Source: Candidatus Aminicenantota bacterium (GTDB taxonomy: Bacteria > Acidobacteriota > Aminicenantia > UBA2199). Taken from it: a DNA stretch of 13,148 nt. Below are positions 8,214 through 13,148 of the stretch, in pieces (position 1 is the first letter of the stretch; each line of letters begins with the position of its first letter). A program made the position numbers and the translations under genes. The notes beneath the pieces are model-generated. The model made no database searches and was not told where the DNA came from. It was given only the letters and a program-made list of their open reading frames with translations. The stretch lies in NCBI GenBank assembly GCA_024644125.1, contig JAHELQ010000102.1, forward strand, positions 1-13,148. Reading direction: 5' to 3'.

Positions 8214-8220
8214 AAGGAGA
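8214..8220 (+). promoter_or_regulatory. Orphan Shine-Dalgarno downstream of nupC
   Basis: AAGGAGA lies 12 nt after the nupC stop on the plus strand, in typical intra-operon position. No ATG or GTG follows at a workable distance. The first candidate, TTG at 8232, opens a reading frame of about 53 codons that is only the antisense shadow of the pdp 3' end. The next real gene is the convergent pdp, whose stop is at 8241. Confidence 0.4.
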
Positions 8221-8240
8221 AACCTCATTAATTGATAGAT

Positions 8241-9581
8241 TTATACGGGCCAGGGACGCTTACCGTCCCGGTCCACGAAGCAACGAACCATCGTTGCCGA
8301 AGGGACGCGCGATTGACCGATCGTGATGGCGGCTCGCAGTCTTTCCTTGATGAAGGGGATTTTCTCCTTCCCGGCGATGTGAATCGTAACCACTGATTCG
8401 CCGGCCGCGACCGGATCCCCGACTTTTTTATGAAAATAGAATCCCGCGCCATAATCGATGGCATCATCTATTTTTCGCCGGCCCGCGCCAGCTTCGACAC
8501 AAAGTTCTCCAATCGACCGGGCATCGATGGCTTCGATGAACCCTTCGGACGCGGCGCTGAAATCCTCCCGCACGCTCGAACATGGGAGTAGCGAGTAATC
8601 GTCGCATACCCGCGGATCGCCATCCTGGGCTTCGATAAAAGACCGGAAAACCGACAATGCCCTACCGCTTTGAAGAGCGTCCTCGATTTTGCTTCGGGCT
8701 TCCGAAATATGAGCGACCGCTTCTCCTGCCACCAGCATAGCGGACGCAACCGCCAACGATACCTCCATCAAATCGGCGGGCCCGCTGTTCTTTAGACACT
8801 GGATGGATTCGATAATCTCCAGGGAATTTCCCACCGCCCGTCCCAACGGTTGATCCATGCCGGTTATGAGACCGATGGTCTTGCGCCCCGCCCGGTTGCC
8901 GATATCCACCAACGCGCGACACAACGCGAGAGCGTCCTCTTCGGTCTGCATAAACGCCCCTTTACCGGTCTTTACATCCAATACCAGGCCATCTGTCAGA
9001 AGGGCAAGCTTCTTGCTCATAATCGAACTGGCAATCAACGGCAGGCTTTCGACCGTGGCTGTGATATCCCGGAGGGCGTAAATCTTTTTGTCGGCGGGAA
9101 CAATATCTGCGGTTTGGCCGCAAATCATCATCCCGGTCTTCTGCAACACATCCCGCATCTCCGCCGAATCCAACGATACATTGAAGCCGGGAATCGATTC
9201 CAGCTTGTCCAGAGTACCTCCGGTGTGCCCGAGACCACGGCCGGAAATCATCGGCGCCTTCACTCCGCATGCCGCAACCAGAGGCGCGACGATGAAGCTA
9301 ACCTTATCGCCCACTCCGCCGGTGCTGTGCTTGTCGATTTTTACGCCATCGACGCCAGCCAGCGAAATGGTTTCGCCGGAATGCATCATGATCTGTGTCA
9401 AATCCGCCACCTCCCGCGGCTCCATACCGCGAATAAAGATGGCCATCAACAAAGCGGAAACCTGGTAATCGGGGATTACCCCCTTCACGTATCCATCGAT
9501 CCAGAATACAATCTCTTCCCGTGAGAGCGATTTCCCATCTCTTTTCCGTTTGATAAGCTCAGGCATATTGTAATTCGGCAT
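8241..9581 (-). CDS. pdp: Pyrimidine-nucleoside phosphorylase / thymidine phosphorylase
   Basis: Cleaves uridine, deoxyuridine or thymidine with phosphate to the free base plus (deoxy)ribose-1-phosphate. The protein is 446 residues, normal for the family. It shows an N-terminal alpha domain (ELIKRKRDGKSLSREEI), the phosphate-binding glycine-rich loop KHSTGGVGDK, and the family signature SGRGLGHTGGTLDKLES. It also has LRDITATVESLPLIASSIMSKK and a C-terminal domain containing the YGAGFYFHKKVGD segment. The start at 9581 (MPNYNMPEL) has GGGGTGA about 6 nt upstream. The frame stays open further upstream into cdd, but that longer reading would overlap cdd and lacks family resemblance. A second in-frame ATG at 9566 is possible. 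It lies 17 nt after the cdd stop, so the two are co-transcribed. It converges with nupC across 39 bp. Broad pyrimidine versus strict thymidine specificity is not resolved. Confidence 0.94.
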   Translation of the reverse strand: MPNYNMPELIKRKRDGKSLSREEIVFWIDGYVKGVIPDYQVSALLMAIFIRGMEPREVADLTQIMMHSGETISLAGVDGVKIDKHSTGGVGDKVSFIVAPLVAACGVKAPMISGRGLGHTGGTLDKLESIPGFNVSLDSAEMRDVLQKTGMMICGQTADIVPADKKIYALRDITATVESLPLIASSIMSKKLALLTDGLVLDVKTGKGAFMQTEEDALALCRALVDIGNRAGRKTIGLITGMDQPLGRAVGNSLEIIESIQCLKNSGPADLMEVSLAVASAMLVAGEAVAHISEARSKIEDALQSGRALSVFRSFIEAQDGDPRVCDDYSLLPCSSVREDFSAASEGFIEAIDARSIGELCVEAGAGRRKIDDAIDYGAGFYFHKKVGDPVAAGESVVTIHIAGKEKIPFIKERLRAAITIGQSRVPSATMVRCFVDRDGKRPWPV

Positions 9582-9598
9582 TGGTTCACCCCGGTGTA

Positions 9599-10009
9599 TT
9601 ATTTTTTGTTCGAATTTTCCAGTAATTTGAAGTGGCGGGGTAACAATTCCCCCACAGTCGCGATCTCGAATTTCCCCTCTTGATTGCAAAGATAAATAGT
9701 CGCGCCGGGATCCGCAAATTCCGCGATTACCTGACGGCAAGAGCCGCATGGGGGAAGAAATCGATCCGTGCTTCCCATCACCAACAAGCTCTTGATCTCG
9801 CGCTCTCCCGCAGCGATCATTTGAAAAATCGCGTTGCGTTCGGCGCAAATGGTCAAACCATATGACGCGTTCTCCACATTGCACCCGGAAAAGATCTTCC
9901 CCTCGGGAGTTATGAGGGCGGAACCCACAAAAAATCTGGAATAGGGGGCATAGGAGTTTTTTTGGGCCGCTTGCGCAGCCGCGAAAAGTTGTTCAAATTC
10001 TTCATTCAT
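9599..10009 (-). CDS. cdd: Cytidine deaminase (homotetrameric type)
   Basis: Hydrolyses cytidine and deoxycytidine to uridine and deoxyuridine, feeding the downstream pyrimidine phosphorylase. At 136 residues it matches the small tetrameric class rather than the long dimeric E. coli type. The zinc ligands are Cys55 (TICAERNA), Cys88 and Cys91 (PPCGSCRQ), and Glu57 is the proton shuttle. The nucleoside-binding FFVGSAL and CNVENASYG segments precede them. The ATG at 10009 has only a weak GGGA about 9 nt upstream. It is first in the cdd-pdp pair and divergent from deoB across a 125-bp region holding promoters for both directions. All catalytic residues are intact. Confidence 0.96.
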   Translation of the reverse strand: MNEEFEQLFAAAQAAQKNSYAPYSRFFVGSALITPEGKIFSGCNVENASYGLTICAERNAIFQMIAAGEREIKSLLVMGSTDRFLPPCGSCRQVIAEFADPGATIYLCNQEGKFEIATVGELLPRHFKLLENSNKK

Positions 10010-10032
10010 GGCGCTTTTCCCAAAACCCTACT

Positions 10033-10061
10033 ATTTTAATCCGGCAAAACCGTTATGTCAA
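10033..10061 (-). promoter_or_regulatory. Sigma-70 promoter for cdd-pdp
   Basis: On the minus strand a perfect TTGACA (10056-10061) is followed by a 17-bp spacer and TAAAAT (10033-10038, five of six consensus bases). Transcription would start near 10026, leaving a short leader of about 16 nt before the cdd ATG. This is the best canonical promoter in the window. Confidence 0.7.
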
Positions 10062-10098
10062 TGGCATTTTTTACCTGTCCCCTTATTTGACAGCATTT

Positions 10099-10127
10099 TT
10101 GACATTTATTTGAGGTTGTGTTAATTT
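10099..10127 (+). promoter_or_regulatory. Extended -10 promoter for deoB-punA, with a second TTGACA box upstream
   Basis: A perfect TTGACA (10099-10104) is followed 17 bp later by TAATTT (10122-10127). The -10 is weak but TG at 10119-10120 makes it TGTTAATTT, an extended -10. The deoB ATG is 7 nt past the -10, implying a leaderless transcript. A second TTGACA (10087-10092) lies exactly 12 bp upstream within the repeat TTTGACAGCATTTTTGACA. That second box has no -10 at a proper distance and could be part of an operator. Confidence 0.55.
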
Positions 10128-10134
10128 TATTGTC

Positions 10135-11304
10135 ATGAAGAGCGAAGACCACGATAAACGCGCAATTATCATCGTCCTGGACAGCGTAGGGATTGGAGCG
10201 CTGCCGGATGCCGCGGAATTCGGAGATGAAGGGGTGAATACACTGGGACACATTGCCGATGCGGTTGGGGGACTTGAGCTTCCACATCTCCAACGGCTGG
10301 GTCTCGGTAACATCACGGACATCGATGGCATTCCGCCTGTGACAAAACCGGAAGCTTCATTCGGGAAAATGCTGGAAGCGTCCAGAGGGAAGGATACCAT
10401 CATCGGTCATTGGGAGATGATGGGGATCATTACGGAACAAGCGCTGCCTGTTTTCCCCGACGGTTTCCCCAAGGAGATGGTTCAACGCTTCCTGGAGGTC
10501 AGTGGTTGCCGCGATATTCTCGGTAACAAAGCGGCCTCCGGCACCGCCATCATCGAGGAACTGGGAGAGCGCCACCTCGAGACCGGACATCCAATCGTGT
10601 ACACTTCCGCCGACAGCGTGTTCCAGATCGCGGCCCACGAAGACCTCTTCCCAATCGACCAATTGTACAAGATCTGCCGGGCGGCCCGCGATGTCTGCGA
10701 CGATTACATGGTGGGAAGAGTCATAGCGCGGCCATTTATCGGCGTCGAAGGCTCGTTCGCCAGAACGCCGCGACGCAAGGATTTCCCACTTCAACCTCGC
10801 CACGAAACCGCGCTGGATATTCTCGAGGCAAATGGTCTTCCGGTCATGGGGATTGGTAAAATCGAAGATATTTTCGCCGGACGGGGAATCACCCGCGCGG
10901 TTCACACCAAAGACAATAGCGACGGTATGAGGGCGCTTCACGAGGAATTGTCGATAACTACGAAGGGTTTAATCTTTGTGAATCTGGTGGATTTCGACAT
11001 GAAATACGGCCATCGCCGGGATCCCCAGGGTTATGCGCGGTCATTGGAGGCGTTCGATGAAGAGCTCGGACTTTTAATGCCCAAACTTAACAATCGTGAT
11101 CTATTGATTATTTGCGCGGATCACGGCTGCGATCCCACGTACACCGGCAGCGACCATACCCGAGAGGCAGTGCCCTTGTTGGTGTTTTCACGATCACTGG
11201 AAGCCAGAGATCTTGGAATCCGCAGGACATTCAGCGATATTGGGGCGACTGTATTAAAACTGTTTCATCTACCCCATCGCCTGCCTGGAACTTCCGTTAT
11301 TTAA
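10135..11304 (+). CDS. deoB: Phosphopentomutase
   Basis: Interconverts (deoxy)ribose-1-phosphate and (deoxy)ribose-5-phosphate, joining nucleoside phosphorolysis to central sugar metabolism. It is 389 residues, normal length, in the alkaline-phosphatase-like fold. The metal and catalytic residues can be placed against the Bacillus cereus enzyme with a shift of two to three: Asp16 (VLDSVGIG), the phosphorylated Thr88 (GKDTIIGHWE), Asp288 and His293 (VDFDMKYGHR), Asp329-His330 (ADHGCDPT) and His341 (GSDHTRE). The start at 10135 puts the first metal-binding Asp at the expected distance from the N terminus. No Shine-Dalgarno is at a workable distance; GAGG is 19 nt away and inside the promoter, consistent with leaderless initiation. 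punA follows 26 nt after the stop. Confidence 0.96.
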   Translation: MKSEDHDKRAIIIVLDSVGIGALPDAAEFGDEGVNTLGHIADAVGGLELPHLQRLGLGNITDIDGIPPVTKPEASFGKMLEASRGKDTIIGHWEMMGIITEQALPVFPDGFPKEMVQRFLEVSGCRDILGNKAASGTAIIEELGERHLETGHPIVYTSADSVFQIAAHEDLFPIDQLYKICRAARDVCDDYMVGRVIARPFIGVEGSFARTPRRKDFPLQPRHETALDILEANGLPVMGIGKIEDIFAGRGITRAVHTKDNSDGMRALHEELSITTKGLIFVNLVDFDMKYGHRRDPQGYARSLEAFDEELGLLMPKLNNRDLLIICADHGCDPTYTGSDHTREAVPLLVFSRSLEARDLGIRRTFSDIGATVLKLFHLPHRLPGTSVI

Positions 11305-11330
11305 TAAAATAGCTTTTTTTGGAGGAGACG

Positions 11331-12149
11331 ATGACAATATTCGATCAATTGAACGAAGCAGCGGATTTTATCCGGCAACATGATCCAGAAACGCCGGAAG
11401 TGGGAATTGTATTGGGTTCTGGCCTGGGGGAATTCGCGGAAAAGATTGAGCGGGCAGCCAGTATTCCATACGAAGAGATCCCGTATTTCAAGAAGGTGAA
11501 GGTGGCGGGACACGCCGGGAAGCTGGTGATGGGAAAAGTGAATGGCCGGAAGGTGGCGATTATGCAGGGGCGCTACCATTATTATGAAGGCCACGATATT
11601 CACGAATTGGTATTCCCCGTCAGAGTGCTGTGCAAATTGGGAGCCGGGAAACTGTTGCTCACCAATGCAGCGGGCGGAATCAACCAATGCCTTGAAGCCG
11701 GAGATTTGATGATTATTCGGGATCATATCAATCTAATGGGGACCAATCCTCTCAAAGGTGAAAACGACAACCGCCTCGGACCCCGTTTCCCGGACATGAC
11801 GGAGGTCTACGATGAAGAGATGCGGGAGATCATCGCCGTTGGAATGCGTGAGTTGGGGATGGGAGTAAAAAAAGGGGTGTACGCCGCATTGAGCGGTCCG
11901 TCATACGAAACTCCGGCGGAGATCAAGATGTTGTCGATACTGGGTGCGGACGCCGTAGGAATGTCCACGGTCCCGGAAGCGATCGCGGCGCGCCACATGG
12001 GAGCCAGAATCGCCGGCATTTCCTGTATCACCAACCTGGCGGCGGGAATTTCCAAAAAACCGCTGGATCACAAAGAGGTCACGGAAACGGCGGACCGGAA
12101 AAAAGAATTCTTTATTGAACTATTAAAAAACACAATCCCCAAACTTTAA
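11331..12149 (+). CDS. punA: Purine nucleoside phosphorylase, trimeric class (inosine/guanosine type)
   Basis: Splits inosine, guanosine and their deoxy forms with phosphate to the base plus (deoxy)ribose-1-phosphate. It is 272 residues from the chosen start. Family landmarks match the trimeric mammalian-like enzymes: Ser30 in VLGSGLGEF, His61 in GHAGK, the GRYHYYEGH segment, TNAAGGIN, the base-binding Glu193 in SGPSYETPAE, and Asn235 in SCITNLAAG. These last two are equivalent to Glu201 and Asn243 of mammalian enzymes, which select 6-oxopurines. The ATG at 11331 follows GGAGG at 11321-11325 with 5 nt spacing. An in-frame TTG at 11319 would overlap that Shine-Dalgarno, so I reject it. It is the second gene of the deoB operon, and its product ribose-1-phosphate is the DeoB substrate. 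Adenosine must be deaminated by Add before this enzyme can act. Confidence 0.95.
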   Translation: MTIFDQLNEAADFIRQHDPETPEVGIVLGSGLGEFAEKIERAASIPYEEIPYFKKVKVAGHAGKLVMGKVNGRKVAIMQGRYHYYEGHDIHELVFPVRVLCKLGAGKLLLTNAAGGINQCLEAGDLMIIRDHINLMGTNPLKGENDNRLGPRFPDMTEVYDEEMREIIAVGMRELGMGVKKGVYAALSGPSYETPAEIKMLSILGADAVGMSTVPEAIAARHMGARIAGISCITNLAAGISKKPLDHKEVTETADRKKEFFIELLKNTIPKL

Positions 12150-12173
12150 GACAACCATCTTTTGAATGCACAT

Positions 12174-12211
12174 AAAAAAAAGCCCGCCGTATGACCGGCG
12201 GGCTTTTTTAT
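12174..12211. terminator. Bidirectional intrinsic terminator
   Basis: A 9-bp perfect GC-rich stem pairs AGCCCGCCG (12181-12189) with CGGCGGGCT (12196-12204) around a 6-nt loop. An A-run precedes it (12174-12181) and a T-run follows (12204-12210), so each strand has a hairpin followed by a U-tract. It lies between the convergent 3' ends of punA and the receptor gene and can serve both. Confidence 0.93.
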
Positions 12212-12234
12212 TTAGAACGTAAGCAGTTCTCGAA

Positions 12235-13148
12235 TTAGAACCGGTATTTAACACCAAGCAACGCTCTCCAACGGGAGAGAGTCTGGTTGATGTTATAACG
12301 GGCATCCGCGTCTTCGGTTTTGCCCCAGAATTCGAACATCGGTTTACCGCTGGCCTCGTCATAACCAACAAAAGTGAGAGGAGCATCGTCAAAAGAGATA
12401 TAACGATATACGCCCCAATCGCTGTTGAACATATTGAGGAGGTTTTTAACGGTTACATAAACCTGTAGTTTGTGACCTTTCAGACCCGGGATGGGAATAT
12501 CCTGGGAAAGTTTCAAGTCGATACTATGATACCAGGGATCCCGGGAGGAATACCTGGGCATGATCTGACCGCGGTGAGAATCCAGAGCCGGATCATTGGA
12601 GATGTAGGCATCCAGTTCTTCCCATGTACCTTTGGTCAGAATGATATCGCTCTCGCTGGCAGGTATCCATGCAGAGTCGTTCAGTTGTCCATCACCATTG
12701 ACATCGTTGTAAAAAATGGTGGAATAAGGTTTGCCGGAACGGCCGTTATAGAATAAAGAGAAGAATGTCGGAGCGTTCTTGAAGATGTTCAGGTTCCTGG
12801 TGAAGGCCAGCATAATCCGGTGACGGGTATCGTGAGCGGAGTAGCTCAATTCGGGTTCATTGGGATTTCCAGTGGTGATGTTGTACATCCAGTTGGAAAT
12901 TGCGCGGGAGGAGGTGCCACCGAATAGATCTTTGGAAACGCCGTAGTTATAGGCGGCGTTAACCATACTGCCGTCCTTCCATTCTTTCTGCAACTGGAAA
13001 CTGGCGCTGAACTGGTAACCTTCGTTGGTGTTGGAGAGAAGGATCACGTTCTGGAAATTGGGATCGACGTAGTTGGGATATCCGTATTTGGCGCTGCCGG
13101 AGGTACTCTGGGAACCGAACAACGGCCGGCCGTCGAATTCGTTGAATT
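12235..13148 (-). CDS. Oar-like TonB-dependent outer-membrane receptor, C-terminal part (5' end outside window)
   Basis: About 303 C-terminal residues of an outer-membrane beta-barrel protein, open to the right window edge. The frame continues upstream of the internal TTG at 13122 as FNEFDGRPL, so that TTG is not the start. Alternating hydrophobic strands, the segment NVILLSNTNEGYQFSASFQLQ, the plug-facing GRSGKPYS, and VKNLLNMFNSDWGVYRY near the end recall the Oar/carboxypeptidase-regulatory-like TonB receptor group of Myxococcus, Bacteroidota and related phyla. A loop at 12676-12708 reads NDVNGDGQLND, a DxNxDG pattern of the kind that binds calcium and is common at this point in Oar-like proteins. 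The chain ends in KYRF, with the terminal aromatic residue used for outer-membrane insertion. The substrate cannot be told. It has no evident functional link to the nucleoside genes, from which a terminator separates it. Confidence 0.82.
   Translation of the reverse strand, partial: FNEFDGRPLFGSQSTSGSAKYGYPNYVDPNFQNVILLSNTNEGYQFSASFQLQKEWKDGSMVNAAYNYGVSKDLFGGTSSRAISNWMYNITTGNPNEPELSYSAHDTRHRIMLAFTRNLNIFKNAPTFFSLFYNGRSGKPYSTIFYNDVNGDGQLNDSAWIPASESDIILTKGTWEELDAYISNDPALDSHRGQIMPRYSSRDPWYHSIDLKLSQDIPIPGLKGHKLQVYVTVKNLLNMFNSDWGVYRYISFDDAPLTFVGYDEASGKPMFEFWGKTEDADARYNINQTLSRWRALLGVKYRF

Noticed and set aside
8253..8269. Hairpin GGGACG-CTTAC-CGTCCC at the 3' end of pdp, considered as a terminator
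   Set aside because: The stem is only 6 bp, lies within pdp codons and has no T-tract on either strand.
8232..8392. TTG-initiated frame after the orphan Shine-Dalgarno
   Set aside because: It is about 53 codons, entirely antisense to pdp beyond its first bases, and shows no protein-like features.
9582..9884. A longer pdp starting inside cdd
   Set aside because: The extra N-terminal segment overlaps cdd in another frame and does not resemble phosphorylases. ATG at 9581 has a good GGGGTGA and gives the normal family length.
11319..11330. TTG start for punA
   Set aside because: The codon overlaps the GGAGGAG ribosome-binding site that serves the ATG at 11331.
1..13148. CRISPR arrays, mobile elements, tRNA genes, defence islands
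   Set aside because: No regular spaced repeats, transposase or integrase motifs, terminal inverted repeats or cloverleaf sequences were seen. All long open frames are accounted for by metabolic or outer-membrane genes.

Overview
The window looks like chromosomal DNA of a Gram-negative bacterium with roughly balanced base composition. The Gram-negative call rests on the C-terminal half of an Oar-like TonB-dependent outer-membrane receptor at the right edge, which ends in the aromatic residue typical of outer-membrane beta-barrels. A lineage in or near the FCB superphylum (for example Calditrichota, KSB1 or a related uncultured group) is my best guess, but it is an inference from gene content and protein style, not a demonstration. 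I see no phage, transposon, CRISPR, tRNA or rRNA signal.

Left block (1-4089, minus strand): mutA and mutB, the two subunits of adenosylcobalamin-dependent methylmalonyl-CoA mutase, overlap by four bases. mutB runs off the left edge after its cobalamin-binding motif.

Central block (4236-12149): eight nucleoside uptake, salvage and catabolism genes in four transcription units. These are udk-PRTase-add (+), nupC (+, own promoter), pdp and cdd (-, transcribed as cdd-pdp), and deoB-punA (+). The proteins form a coherent pathway. NupC imports nucleosides. Cdd and Add deaminate cytidine and adenosine to uridine and inosine. Pdp and PunA split pyrimidine and purine nucleosides by phosphorolysis to base plus (deoxy)ribose-1-phosphate. 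DeoB converts the sugar phosphate to the 5-phosphate, which can feed central metabolism. The phosphoribosyltransferase and uridine kinase recover purine base and uridine as nucleotides. The deoxyribose-phosphate aldolase DeoC that would complete deoxynucleoside breakdown is not in the window.

Right edge (12174-13148): a strong bidirectional terminator separates punA from the convergent 3' end of the Oar-like receptor gene.

Nothing here looks like a novel defence or mobile system. The most interesting signals are regulatory. Two promoters (udk, deoB) share the same architecture, with a perfect -35, a 17-bp spacer and a TGN-extended -10 that ends only 7-9 nt before the start codon, and neither gene has a usable Shine-Dalgarno sequence. 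This suggests leaderless mRNAs. An orphan Shine-Dalgarno follows nupC exactly where the inverted pdp-cdd pair begins, hinting at a past rearrangement of a formerly co-directional operon.
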